Below, piece by piece: positions 20,863 to 29,535 of a stretch of DNA of 64,000 nt. The notes under the pieces are model-generated. The model was not told the origin of the DNA. It worked only from the letters and a program-made list of their open reading frames with translations, and ran no database searches. Location of the stretch: NCBI RefSeq assembly GCF_017308015.1, contig NZ_JAFKFW010000010.1:1-64000 (forward strand). Direction: 5' to 3'. A program made the position numbers and the translations under genes. The DNA comes from Allobosea sp. Its GTDB lineage: Bacteria > Pseudomonadota > Alphaproteobacteria > Rhizobiales > Beijerinckiaceae. Within the stretch, counting starts at the first letter, position 1, and every line of letters starts with the position of its first letter.

Positions 20863-21606
20863 GTGTCGGGCGTTGCGATCGTCACCGGCGGCAGCCGGGG
20901 AATCGGCCGGGCGACCGCGATCCTGCTCGCGGAGCGCGGCTACGATCTCGTCGTCAACTACCAGTCCAATGCCGAAGCTGCGGCCGAGACAGTCGCGGCC
21001 GTCAACGGCAAAGGCCGGCAGGCGGTCGCGATCAAGGGCGATGTCGGCGATGAAGCCGATGTCGCCGCGATCTTCGCGGCGGCCGACCAGCTCGGGCGAC
21101 TCACGGCACTGGTCAACAATGCCGGCGTCATCGATGCCCCGCAGCGCCTCGACGAGATGGACCTCGCTCGTCTTGACCGGATGTTCCGGATCAACCTGAC
21201 CGGCAGCTTCCTCTGCGCCCGCGAAGCGGTGAAGCGGATGTCGACCCGCCATGGCGGGCAGGGTGGCGGCATCGTCAATCTGTCCTCCGCCGCAGCGATT
21301 CTGGCCGGCGCCGGGCAATATCTCGACTATGCCGCAACAAAGGCCGGCATCGACATCTTCACCCTTGGCCTCGCCCGCGAGGTTGCGGCTGAGGGTATCC
21401 GGGTCAATGCCGTCAGGCCCGGCATCATCGATACGGAGATCCATGCCAGCGGCGGCATGCCTGACCGGGTTGCGCTGCTGCGCGACCAGCTTCCGATGAA
21501 GCGCGAGGGCACGGCGCGCGAGGTGGCGCAGGCGATCGCCTGGCTGCTCTCGGACGAGGCCTCCTACACCAACGGAACCGTCTTGAACGTGACCGGCGGG
21601 CGCTGA
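20863..21606 (+). CDS. Short-chain dehydrogenase/reductase between sucB and lpdA
   Basis: A 247-residue classical SDR. It shows the cofactor motif TGGSRGIG (about 8-15), NNAG, the catalytic serine in NLSSAAA, and the YAATK form of YxxxK. The sequence resembles FabG-like and YgfF-like oxidoreductases, but the substrate is unknown. It starts at GTG 20863, 16 bases after sucB, and ends 37 bases before lpdA, so it is expressed with the 2-oxoglutarate dehydrogenase genes. From memory, an SDR here is common in Hyphomicrobiales. It is not needed for the complex itself. Confidence 0.88.
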   Translation: MSGVAIVTGGSRGIGRATAILLAERGYDLVVNYQSNAEAAAETVAAVNGKGRQAVAIKGDVGDEADVAAIFAAADQLGRLTALVNNAGVIDAPQRLDEMDLARLDRMFRINLTGSFLCAREAVKRMSTRHGGQGGGIVNLSSAAAILAGAGQYLDYAATKAGIDIFTLGLAREVAAEGIRVNAVRPGIIDTEIHASGGMPDRVALLRDQLPMKREGTAREVAQAIAWLLSDEASYTNGTVLNVTGGR

Positions 21607-21643
21607 GGCGCCGCCGCATTCGAACACAGGAAAGGAAGTCACC

Positions 21644-23050
21644 ATGGCTGCGGCCTACGATCTCGTCGTCATCGGAACCGGCCCCGGCGGCTATGTCTGC
21701 GCCATCCGCGCCGCCCAGCTCGGCCTCAAGGTCGCTGTGGTCGAGAAGCGCAAGACCCATGGCGGCACCTGCCTGAACGTCGGCTGCATCCCTTCCAAGG
21801 CGCTGCTGCACGCTTCCGAGATGTTCGAGGAGGCCGGCCACACCTTCGAGAAGCTGGGCATCGTCGTCGGCAAGCCGAAGCTCGACCTCAAGGCGATGAT
21901 GGCCCACAAGCAGGAGACGATCGACGCCAATGTCACCGGCGTCGGCTTCCTGCTGAAGAAGAACAAGATCGACGCCTTCCACGGCACGGCCTCGATCCCC
22001 GCTGCCGGCAAGGTCGTCGTCACTGCCGAGGACGGCAAGACGCAGGAAATCGAGACCAAGAACATCGTCATCGCGACGGGTTCGGAATCGGCGCCGCTGC
22101 CGGGCGTGACCATCGACGAGAAGACCGTCGTGACCTCGACCGGTGCGCTCGAGATCGGCGCTGTGCCGAAGGAGCTCGTCGTGGTCGGCGCCGGCGTGAT
22201 CGGCCTCGAGATCGGCTCGGTCTGGGCGCGCCTCGGCGCCAAGGTCACCGTCGTCGAATATCTCGACCGCATCCTGCCCGGCATGGACGGCGAAGTCGCC
22301 AAGCAGTTCCAGCGCATCCTGCAGAAGCAGGGCTTCACCTTCCAGCTCGGCTCCAAGGTCACCAAGGTCGAAACGGGCAAGAAGGGGGGCGCGACCGTCA
22401 CCGTCGAACCCGCCGCCGGGGGCACGGCGACAACGCTCAATGCCGATATCGTGCTGGTCGCGATCGGCCGGCGTCCGAACACCGAGGGCCTCGGTCTCGA
22501 CAAGGCGGGCGTCGCCACCGAGAAGGGCCGCGTCGTCATCGACGATCATTTCAAGACCAATGTCGCCGGCATCTACGCGATCGGCGACGTGGTGCGCGGG
22601 CCGATGCTGGCGCACAAGGCCGAGGATGAGGGCGTCGCCGTCGCGGAGATCATCGCCGGCAAGCACGGCCATGTAAACTACGACGCCATTCCCGGCATCG
22701 TCTACACGGCGCCGGAAGTCGCGGCGATCGGCAAGACCGAGGAAGAGCTGAAGGCTGCCGGCGTCGCCTACAAGATCGGCAAGTTCCCGTTCACGGCGAA
22801 CGGCCGCGCGCGCGCCATGCGCCACACGGACGGTTTCGTGAAGGTGCTGGCCGATGCGGCGACCGACCGCGTGCTCGGTTGCCACATCATCGGCCCGCAT
22901 GCCGGCGACCTGATCGCGGAAGTGACCGTTCTGATGGAGTTCGGCGGCTCGGCCGAGGACCTCGCCCGTACCTGCCACGCGCACCCGACGCTGGCCGAGG
23001 CCGTGAAGGAAGCGGCCCTCGCGGTCGACAAGCGCCCGATTCACATGTGA
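21644..23050 (+). CDS. lpdA: Dihydrolipoyl dehydrogenase (E3)
   Basis: A 468-residue FAD disulfide oxidoreductase that reoxidises lipoamide on SucB using NAD. It has the FAD motif [10 protein letters not shown] (11-20), the redox pair Cys43/Cys48 in [13 protein letters not shown], the NAD motif [15 protein letters not shown], the second FAD motif [20 protein letters not shown] and the C-terminal active-site His-Glu in [14 protein letters not shown]. It is the last gene of the TCA operon; a strong terminator follows. Confidence 0.97.
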   Translation: MAAAYDLVVIGTGPGGYVCAIRAAQLGLKVAVVEKRKTHGGTCLNVGCIPSKALLHASEMFEEAGHTFEKLGIVVGKPKLDLKAMMAHKQETIDANVTGVGFLLKKNKIDAFHGTASIPAAGKVVVTAEDGKTQEIETKNIVIATGSESAPLPGVTIDEKTVVTSTGALEIGAVPKELVVVGAGVIGLEIGSVWARLGAKVTVVEYLDRILPGMDGEVAKQFQRILQKQGFTFQLGSKVTKVETGKKGGATVTVEPAAGGTATTLNADIVLVAIGRRPNTEGLGLDKAGVATEKGRVVIDDHFKTNVAGIYAIGDVVRGPMLAHKAEDEGVAVAEIIAGKHGHVNYDAIPGIVYTAPEVAAIGKTEEELKAAGVAYKIGKFPFTANGRARAMRHTDGFVKVLADAATDRVLGCHIIGPHAGDLIAEVTVLMEFGGSAEDLARTCHAHPTLAEAVKEAALAVDKRPIHM

Positions 23051-23104
23051 TCGGGTTGCCGGGCCGTGCCTCTGGCGCGGCCCTGCTGCAAGAGCGAGGT
23101 TTCG

Positions 23105-23134
23105 AAGGAGCTGCACGCTTGCAGCTCCTTTTTC
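23105..23134 (+). terminator. Rho-independent terminator after lpdA
   Basis: AAGGAGCTGCA (23105-23115), a CGCT loop, TGCAGCTCCTT (23120-23130), then TTT: a perfect 11-bp stem with a T run, 54 bases after the lpdA stop. It ends the mdh-suc-lpd operon. Confidence 0.9.
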
Positions 23135-23191
23135 GTTCGAGGGCCAACTGAGGAAAAACCGGGCCACCTCTGGCGGCGCCGGCTGCTGGGT

Positions 23192-24052
23192 TCACCCCCG
23201 CCGGGCGTGGAAAGCCGTCAGCGTGTTCTTGAGCAGGCAGGCGATGGTCATCGGGCCGACGCCGCCAGGAACCGGGGTGATCGCGCCCGCGACCTTCACG
23301 GCTTCCGCGAAATCGACGTCGCCGGTGAGCTTGCCGTCGGGCAGGCGGTTGATGCCGACATCGATCACGGTCGCGCCGGGCTTGATCCAGTCGCCCTTGA
23401 CCATGCGCGGCCGGCCGACCGCCGCGATGACGATATCGGCGCGCTTTACCACGGCGGCCAGGTCGCGCGTGCGCGAATGGGCGATGGTGACGGTGCAATC
23501 GGCCTGAAGCAGGAGCTGGGCGACCGGGCGGCCGACCAGTTCGGAGCGGCCGATCACGACGGCGTCGAGCCCGGAGAGAGAGGGCAGCGCCTGTTTCAGC
23601 AGGAGCATGGAGCCGAGCGGCGTGCAGGGCACGAGGCCGTTCTTGCCGCCGGCGAGCAGACCGGCATTGATCGGGTGCAGGCCGTCGACATCCTTGGCCG
23701 GGTCGATGGCGTCGATGATCCGGCCGGTGTCGATATGCTTCGGCAGCGGGAGCTGGACGAGGATGCCGTCGACGTTGTCATCCGCGTTGAGCTCGGCGAG
23801 CTTGGCGAGGAGCTGCGCTTGCGTCGTGTCGGCCGGCAGCCGGTGGGCGACCGAGTTCATGCCGACCTCGACCGCGAGCTTCTCCTTCGAGGCGACATAG
23901 ACCTTGCTGGCCGGGTCCTCGCCGACGAGGACGACATGGAGGCCGGGCACGATCCCGCGCGCGGCCTTGATCGCCGCGACCTCGCGGCCGATCTCGGCCC
24001 TGAGCGCGGCCGCGGTGGCCTTGCCGTCGATGATGCGGGCTTCGCCGGTCAT
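23192..24052 (-). CDS. folD: Bifunctional methylenetetrahydrofolate dehydrogenase / methenyltetrahydrofolate cyclohydrolase
   Basis: A 286-residue enzyme that interconverts methylene-, methenyl- and 10-formyl-tetrahydrofolate using NADP. The N-terminal catalytic half has [17 protein letters not shown] with the active-site lysine, and [11 protein letters not shown]. The Rossmann half has [20 protein letters not shown] and the C-terminal signature [15 protein letters not shown]. The length matches the family. It stands alone on the minus strand, facing the end of the TCA operon. Confidence 0.97.
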   Translation of the reverse strand: MTGEARIIDGKATAAALRAEIGREVAAIKAARGIVPGLHVVLVGEDPASKVYVASKEKLAVEVGMNSVAHRLPADTTQAQLLAKLAELNADDNVDGILVQLPLPKHIDTGRIIDAIDPAKDVDGLHPINAGLLAGGKNGLVPCTPLGSMLLLKQALPSLSGLDAVVIGRSELVGRPVAQLLLQADCTVTIAHSRTRDLAAVVKRADIVIAAVGRPRMVKGDWIKPGATVIDVGINRLPDGKLTGDVDFAEAVKVAGAITPVPGGVGPMTIACLLKNTLTAFHARRG

Positions 24053-24241
24053 GGTCCGACCTCATGCTTGCTGATGATGCCGCCCTCATGCGCGATCCGG
24101 CCGGCATGAACAAGCCCGAATGCAAGGCTTTTCCGGCTGCGACGTCATCGGCGGGGGAGGAGAGGCCGGCGCGGCTTGCGGCTGTTCCATCGGCCCGGTA
24201 TCTCCGAACCGGAGCTTGAGAGGCAGGAGAGGCGAGACAAC

Positions 24242-25567
24242 GTGACGACCGGTTTCGCCCGCCTGCCCGACGCACCCGCTTTCCGCCTGACCGACCTGCG
24301 CGTTCCCCTCTGCCTGCTCGAGGGCGATGATATGCCGGCCGATGGCAATGGGCTGGCGCGCGTCGATCTCGCGATTGCGGATGGTCGCATCACCGCGATA
24401 GAGCCTGCCGGCGCGGCCTCCGCCGGGGCGGTGCCTGCCGCCAGTCTCGATGGCGGTATCGCTTTGCCACGACTGGTCGACTGTCACACCCATCTCGACA
24501 AGGGCCATATCTGGCCGCGCAGCCCCAACCCGGATGGGACTTTTCCGGGGGCGTTGAACACCGTCGGCGCCGATCGCGAGGCGAACTGGTCGGCACAGGA
24601 CGTGCGGGCGCGCATGGATTTCTCGCTACGGACTGCCTTCGCGCATGGCACGGCCGCGATGCGGACGCATCTCGATTCGCTGGGCGAGCAGATCGGCATC
24701 TCCTGGCCGGTCTATGCGGAGCTGCGAGCAGAATGGATCGGGCGCATCGCGCTCCAGGCCTCGCCGCTCTTCGGCGCGACGGAGGCGCTCGATCCCGCGC
24801 ATATGCAGGCGGTGATCGCCGCCGTGAAGGCCCATGGCGACAGGCTGCTCGGCTGCGTCACCTATATGATCCCGGAGCTCGACCAAGCGCTCGACATCCT
24901 GTTCCGGGCGGCGATCGAGAACGGCTTCGATCTCGATTTCCATGTCGACGAGACCAATGATCCGGCTGCCCGATCGCTGGAGTACATTGCCGACGCGGCT
25001 CTGCGCCACCGCTTCGAGGGCAAGATCCTGTGCGGACACTGCTGTTCGCTCGCCCTTCAGGCGCCGGAAGACGAGGCGCGGATCATCGCCAAGGTGCGTG
25101 AAGCCGGCATCGCGGTGGTCTCGCTGCCGCTGTGCAACATGTATCTGCAGGACCGCCAGACCGGCCGCACCCCACGCTGGCGTGGCGTCACGGCGCTGCA
25201 TGAACTCAAGGCCGCCGGCGTGCCGGTGATGATCGCCTCCGACAATACGCGTGACCCGTTCTACGCCTATGGCGATCTCGATCTCGTCGAGGTGCTCCGC
25301 GAGGGCACGCGCATCCTCCAGCTCGATCATTCCGGCCCGGACTGGGCCAAGGCGGTGGCGCGCACGCCGGCCGAGGTGCTGGGCGTCGATGGCGGCGTCA
25401 TCGCGGCCGGTGCGCCGGCCGATCTCATCCTGACGCGGGCGCGCGACTGGACCGAACTCTTCTCCCGGCCGCAGGCCGATCGCACCGTGCTGGTTTCCGG
25501 CAAGGCGATCGACCGGACGCTGCCGGACTACCGCGAACTCGACCATCTGATGGGCAGAGCATCATGA
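24242..25567 (+). CDS. Cytosine-deaminase-like amidohydrolase
   Basis: A 441-residue metal-dependent hydrolase of the CodA-like amidohydrolase group. Visible metal and catalytic motifs are DCHTHLDKGH (about residue 80-90), DFHVDET, a histidine in CGHCCSLAL, and ASDNTRDPF with the late aspartate. The motif order matches cytosine deaminase and isoguanine/isocytosine deaminase relatives, so a pyrimidine-like or other cyclic amide/amidine substrate is likely but unproven. The start is uncertain: GTG at 24242 has a GGAGAGGCGAG stretch before it; a TTG at 24176 is less likely. Its stop overlaps the next gene's ATG by four bases. Confidence 0.8.
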   Translation: MTTGFARLPDAPAFRLTDLRVPLCLLEGDDMPADGNGLARVDLAIADGRITAIEPAGAASAGAVPAASLDGGIALPRLVDCHTHLDKGHIWPRSPNPDGTFPGALNTVGADREANWSAQDVRARMDFSLRTAFAHGTAAMRTHLDSLGEQIGISWPVYAELRAEWIGRIALQASPLFGATEALDPAHMQAVIAAVKAHGDRLLGCVTYMIPELDQALDILFRAAIENGFDLDFHVDETNDPAARSLEYIADAALRHRFEGKILCGHCCSLALQAPEDEARIIAKVREAGIAVVSLPLCNMYLQDRQTGRTPRWRGVTALHELKAAGVPVMIASDNTRDPFYAYGDLDLVEVLREGTRILQLDHSGPDWAKAVARTPAEVLGVDGGVIAAGAPADLILTRARDWTELFSRPQADRTVLVSGKAIDRTLPDYRELDHLMGRAS

Positions 25568-26988
25568 CCGCACGCTACGACATCGCCACGCTGAAGACTC
25601 GCCTCGGAGGCATCCGCACCGAAGAAAACCCGGCGCTGGTGAAGCAGAAGAGCCGCGATTTCTTCTGGTACTCGCCGATCCTGAAACGTCAGCTCGACCA
25701 TGTCGTCGCCGATATCGTGGTCTCTCCGACGAGCGAGGCCGAGGTGATGCAGGTGCTCGCCGCCTGCCACGAACTCGGCATTCCCGTGACGCCGCGCGGC
25801 ACCGGCACCGGCAATTACGGGCAGGCGATGCCGCTCTCCGGCGGTGTGCTGCTCGATCTCTCCGGCTTCAACAAGGTCAAGGAGATCGCCGCCGGCCGCT
25901 ATGTCGCCGAGCCCGGCGCGATCATGGCCCGCATCGACGACGAGACGCGCACGCATTCGCGGCAGGAACTGCGCCTGCACCCGTCCACCTACCAGACGGC
26001 CTCGATCGGCGGCTTCATCGCCGGCGGTTCGGGCGGCGTCGGCTCGATCAAATGGGGCGGCCTGCGCGACTGGGGCAACATCATCCGCCTGAAGGTCGCG
26101 ACGATGGAGGCAAGCCCGCGCATCCTCGAATTCTCCGGCGAGGACCTGCACAAGGTCGCCCATGCCTATGGCACGAACGGCATCATCACCGAAGTCGAGA
26201 TGCCGCTCGGGCCGGCTTACAACTGGGCCGATGTCATCGTCGGCTTCGAGGACCTGCGAGCTGCCACCGAGTTCGCCAATGCGGTCGGCGAGCAGGACGG
26301 GCTTGCGCTGAAGAACCTCTGCGTTGTCGCGGCGCCCGCGCCGCACGACTATTTCCTGCGTCACCGCAGGTTCCTGCCGCGCGACAGCCATCTCGTCATC
26401 GTCATGGCGGCCGATTTCGCGGTCGATGCGCTTTGCGCCTATGCGCAGCGCTTCAAGGGCGCGGAGCTGCTGCTGCGCTCCGACAAGCTCTCGCCGGAGG
26501 ATGCCAAGGGCCTGCCGCCGGCCTATGAACTCGGCTGGAACCACACGACGCTGCGGGCACTGCGCGTCGATCCGACGATCACCTATCTGCAGGTGCTCTA
26601 TCCCTATCCGAACCAGGTCGAGCTGGTCGACAGGATCCATGCCCGCTTCGGCGACGAGGTGATCTGCCATCTCGAATTCGTGCGCTTCGACGGCAAGATC
26701 ACCTGCTTCGGCCTGCCGCTGGTGCGCTTCACCTCCGAGGAACGGCTGGAGGAGATCATGGCGATCCATGAGGAGATGGGCGCCCCGATCTTCAATCCGC
26801 ATCGCTACACGCTGGAGGAGGGCGGCATGAAGCAGACCGACGAGGCGCAGCTCGCCTTCAAGCGCGAGGCCGATCCACGGGGCCTGCTCAATCCCGGCAA
26901 GATGATCGCCTGGGAAGACCCGTCCTACGACTACCGCTCGGGCAAGACCTTCCTGTTCCGCAGTCTGACCGAGGCCGGGGTCGGCTAA
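25564..26988 (+). CDS. FAD-binding oxidoreductase (PCMH/GlcD-like)
   Basis: A 474-residue flavoprotein of the vanillyl-alcohol-oxidase/GlcD superfamily. The FAD-binding PCMH domain spans roughly residues 45-225, with VTPRGTGTGNYGQAMPLSGG and ASIGGFIAGGSGGVGSIKWG contacting the cofactor. The C-terminal part ends with the family-typical DPRGLLNPGKMI. The substrate is unknown. It overlaps the amidohydrolase gene by ATGA and is followed five bases later by an NAD(P)H oxidoreductase gene, so the three probably share one pathway. Confidence 0.82.
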   Translation: MTARYDIATLKTRLGGIRTEENPALVKQKSRDFFWYSPILKRQLDHVVADIVVSPTSEAEVMQVLAACHELGIPVTPRGTGTGNYGQAMPLSGGVLLDLSGFNKVKEIAAGRYVAEPGAIMARIDDETRTHSRQELRLHPSTYQTASIGGFIAGGSGGVGSIKWGGLRDWGNIIRLKVATMEASPRILEFSGEDLHKVAHAYGTNGIITEVEMPLGPAYNWADVIVGFEDLRAATEFANAVGEQDGLALKNLCVVAAPAPHDYFLRHRRFLPRDSHLVIVMAADFAVDALCAYAQRFKGAELLLRSDKLSPEDAKGLPPAYELGWNHTTLRALRVDPTITYLQVLYPYPNQVELVDRIHARFGDEVICHLEFVRFDGKITCFGLPLVRFTSEERLEEIMAIHEEMGAPIFNPHRYTLEEGGMKQTDEAQLAFKREADPRGLLNPGKMIAWEDPSYDYRSGKTFLFRSLTEAGVG

Positions 26989-26993
26989 GGATC

Positions 26994-27575
26994 ATGCGCG
27001 TCCTCGTCCTCTATGCCCATCCTGTGCCCGAGAGCTTCGGGGCCGCCATCCACGAGACGGTGGTCGCAAGCCTGAAGGCGGCGGGGCACGAGGTCGACGA
27101 TTGCGATCTCTATGCCGAGCAGTTCGACCCGGTGCTGAGCCGGGGGGAGCGGCGCGGCTACCACGACACGGCCAGCAACACATTGCCGGTTGCCGGTTAT
27201 GTCGAGCGCGTGAAGCGGGCCGAGGCGCTGGTGCTGTGCTTCCCGGTCTGGAATTTCGGCTATCCCGCGATCCTCAAGGGCTTCCTCGATCGCGTCTTCC
27301 TGCCCGGCGTCTCGTTCAGGATGGTCGATGGCAAGGCACAGCCGGCTCTGCACAATATTCGCCGGCTCGTGGCAGTGACCAGCTATGGTGGCTCGCGCTG
27401 GCGCGCCTTCCTGATGGGCGACCCGCCGCGCAAGGCGGTCTGCCGGGCGCTGCGGGCGGTCTGCCATCCGCTGGCGCGCACGACCTATCTCGCGCATCAT
27501 GAAATGAATCTCTCGACTCCGGCCAGCCGGGCGGCATTCCTGAAAAAAGTCGCGGCGAAACTCGCGCTCTCTTAG
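26994..27575 (+). CDS. NAD(P)H-dependent oxidoreductase (flavodoxin-like fold, NQO/KefF type)
   Basis: A 193-residue flavodoxin-fold protein. The N-terminal strand and FMN/FAD phosphate loop read RVLVLYAHPVPESFGAAIHE. The middle part has ALVLCFPVWNFGYPAILKGFLDRVFLPG, the usual quinone-oxidoreductase segment (two pieces of one motif), and RRLVAVTSYGGSRW follows. AAGGATC precedes the ATG. It is the third gene of the amidohydrolase/FAD-oxidase operon and may recycle flavin or reduce a product; a quinone reductase role is also possible. Confidence 0.83.
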   Translation: MRVLVLYAHPVPESFGAAIHETVVASLKAAGHEVDDCDLYAEQFDPVLSRGERRGYHDTASNTLPVAGYVERVKRAEALVLCFPVWNFGYPAILKGFLDRVFLPGVSFRMVDGKAQPALHNIRRLVAVTSYGGSRWRAFLMGDPPRKAVCRALRAVCHPLARTTYLAHHEMNLSTPASRAAFLKKVAAKLALS

Positions 27576-27577
27576 CT

Positions 27578-27606
27578 CTGACATCCGATTGTCATCCGTC
27601 TGTCAT
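27578..27606 (+). promoter_or_regulatory. Three-repeat Pho box before the marR gene
   Basis: CTGACAT (27578-27584), TTGTCAT (27589-27595) and CTGTCAT (27600-27606) lie at an exact 11-base period, the PhoB spacing. A possible -10 element, GAATAC, lies at 27617-27622, ten bases after the last repeat. The MarR gene begins 71 bases downstream on the same strand, and the previous gene's stop is immediately before the array. Confidence 0.75.
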
Positions 27607-27677
27607 GTTCGCGCGCGAATACGCAGCCGGCGAAGCGTCTGCTTACCTGTCCAAGGATCGGCCCGAAGGATCGACCC

Positions 27678-28160
27678 ATGACCAAGGCAATCGAGAAGAG
27701 TGTCGGCCGTGCCCTGCTCGTCACCGCGCGGCTGCACCGTTCGCGGATGGGCGAGAGGCTGAACGGGCTGGGCCTGTTTCCGGGGCAGGAGCAGGCGCTG
27801 AAGGCGCTGCAGCCGGCCCCGATGACGATGGGGGAACTCGCGGCCCTGCTGCGCGTCAAGCCGCCGACCGTGTCGAAGACGATCGGGCGCCTCTCGCTGC
27901 AGGGGCTGGTCACCCGCGAAGGCGGCAACCGCGACGGCCGGCTCGTGCAGGTCGCGTTGACCGAGGCCGGGCAGAGCACCGCAGCCGAGCTCGACGCGGT
28001 CTGGAACGAGGTCGAAGAAGAGCTTCTCGACAAGCTCGACGGCAAGGAGCGCAAGCAGTTGCGCAAGCTCCTGCGCAAGGCGGCCAAGGGCCTGTCCAAG
28101 GCCGGCGCCGAGCATGACGATCCCGATACCGATCTCGACGAGGCCGATAGCGACGCCTGA
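27678..28160 (+). CDS. MarR family transcriptional regulator
   Basis: A 160-residue regulator. The winged helix includes MTMGELAALLRVKPPTVSKT (recognition helix) and the wing VTREGGNRDGRLVQVALTEAG. The C-terminal dimer helix is highly charged (EEELLDKLDGKERKQLRKLLRKAAK in two parts) and ends in an acidic tail rich in Asp and Glu. A three-repeat Pho box lies before it, so it is probably induced on phosphate starvation. Its targets are unknown; the DMT permease downstream is one candidate. Confidence 0.88.
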   Translation: MTKAIEKSVGRALLVTARLHRSRMGERLNGLGLFPGQEQALKALQPAPMTMGELAALLRVKPPTVSKTIGRLSLQGLVTREGGNRDGRLVQVALTEAGQSTAAELDAVWNEVEEELLDKLDGKERKQLRKLLRKAAKGLSKAGAEHDDPDTDLDEADSDA

Positions 28161-28241
28161 TTTCTGCATGGACCGCATGCTTCGGCGTGCTGGCGATGAG
28201 GCTTAAATCGGTTCAATCTGCCTTCGTCATTCCTTCAGAGC

Positions 28242-29177
28242 ATGGCGAGGCCCGTGTCTTCCCCTTCAGAGGCGCCTTCCGAGACGGGCCGTGCGCGCAT
28301 GGTTGCGATCGGCCTGATGTGCGCGGCCGTTCTGCTGTTCTCTCTGCTCGATACCAGCGCGAAATGGCTGGGCCAGTCGATGAACCCGCTGCAGGTGGTG
28401 TTCGCGCGCTATGCCGGCAGCATGATCCTGGTGCTGGCGGTGATCAATCCGTGGACCCGGCCCGGCGTGCTGCGGACCAAACGGCCGTGGCTGCAATGGG
28501 GCCGCTCGTTCCTGCTGCTCGGCTCGACCGCGCTCAACTTCGTCGCGCTGCGCTATCTCCAGCTCGCCGAAACGATCTCGATCATGTTCGCGACGCCGCT
28601 CCTGGTGGCGCTGGCATCGGGGCCGCTGCTCGGGGAATGGCCGGGGCCGCGCCGGCTCGCTGCGATCGGCGTGGGCTTCATCGGCGTGCTGGTGGTGACG
28701 CGGCCGGGAATCGGGGGCATGCATCCGGCGGCGCTGCTGATCGTGCTGGGCTGCCTGTGCTACACCTTCTACTCATTGTCGACCCGGATGCTCTCCGGCC
28801 ATGATTCGTCGGAAACGACGATGATCTATTCGGGCGCGGCGGGGACGCTGGCGACCATCCCGCTGCTGCCCTGGGTCTGGGAAACGCCGCAGACGCTCCT
28901 GCCCTGGCTCCTGATGTTCGCGGTCGGCGCGTTCGGGGGCTTCGGCCACTGGCTCCTGATCCTGGCGCATCGGCTGGCGCCCGCGACCGTGCTGGCACCC
29001 TTCATCTATTCCCAGATCATCTGGATGCTGCTGCTCGGCTGGCTGGTCTTCGACCAGCTGCCGGACCGCTGGACCTTCGTCGGCGCCGGCATCGTGATCT
29101 CGTCCGGGCTCTACCTGCTTTATCGCGAGCGGGTGCGGCATGTGCCGAAGGAGGCGGCCTCGGCACGACTGGATTGA
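28242..29177 (+). CDS. DMT-superfamily (EamA) membrane transporter
   Basis: A 311-residue protein with ten predicted membrane helices arranged as two EamA repeats. The first helix begins near residue 22 (MCAAVLLFSLLDTSAKWLGQ) and a repeat boundary falls near residue 150. Conserved family features include FARYAGSMILVLAV, the helix after APLL-type motif FATPLLVALASGPLLGEW, and the C-terminal WTFVGAGIVISSGLYLLYRE. The substrate cannot be predicted; amino acid or metabolite export is usual. An ATG at 28299 is an alternative start. It lies 81 bases after marR. Confidence 0.85.
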   Translation: MARPVSSPSEAPSETGRARMVAIGLMCAAVLLFSLLDTSAKWLGQSMNPLQVVFARYAGSMILVLAVINPWTRPGVLRTKRPWLQWGRSFLLLGSTALNFVALRYLQLAETISIMFATPLLVALASGPLLGEWPGPRRLAAIGVGFIGVLVVTRPGIGGMHPAALLIVLGCLCYTFYSLSTRMLSGHDSSETTMIYSGAAGTLATIPLLPWVWETPQTLLPWLLMFAVGAFGGFGHWLLILAHRLAPATVLAPFIYSQIIWMLLLGWLVFDQLPDRWTFVGAGIVISSGLYLLYRERVRHVPKEAASARLD

Positions 29178-29535
29178 GGCTGCAGAAGGCGCGTCATATG
29201 CGGGCTTGACCCGAGCAGCGCTAGAAGGAAATGCGCGGGGAACGCTCTCCTGTAGGAAGAGGCAGGGTGAGGGGTAGGCCGCTTACCGAATTTTCCACGA
29301 GGTGGTCGCTGCGCAGCGGTGAGGCCTCGCCTCGCTGGTTCAGGGGCCTACACCTCACCCTTGCCCCTCCGTTGATCCCGGGCTTGCCCGAGATCAGCGC
29401 TTGAAATGTCTAAGTCTGCAGCAGCCGACGTCGATACAGGATAGGGGTTTCCTGTGGTTCTAGTGTTCCTCTGGTCATGAGATGCTCCGGTCAAGCCCGA
29501 GCATGACGCCTTCCTTGGAAGGCGTCTGCGCCCGG
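29178..29535. repeat. 358-base non-coding gap filled with palindromic repeats
   Basis: GGGTGAGGGGTAGGCC (29265-29280) pairs with GGCCTACACCTCACCC (29345-29360), one mismatch. GATCCCGGGC-TT-GCCCGAGATC (29374-29395) is a second palindrome. ATGCTC/GAGCAT (29482-29504) is a third, with the CAAGCCCGAGCATGACG tail seen in other elements. No ORF with real coding character lies here. The region separates two convergent genes (DMT permease and kup). Confidence 0.7.

Noticed and set aside
15957-20885. Two long minus-strand open frames (838 and 789 codons) opposite sucD, sucA and sucB
   Set aside because: Antisense shadows of high-GC genes; no domain, no ribosome site pattern, and overlap with strongly supported coding sequence.
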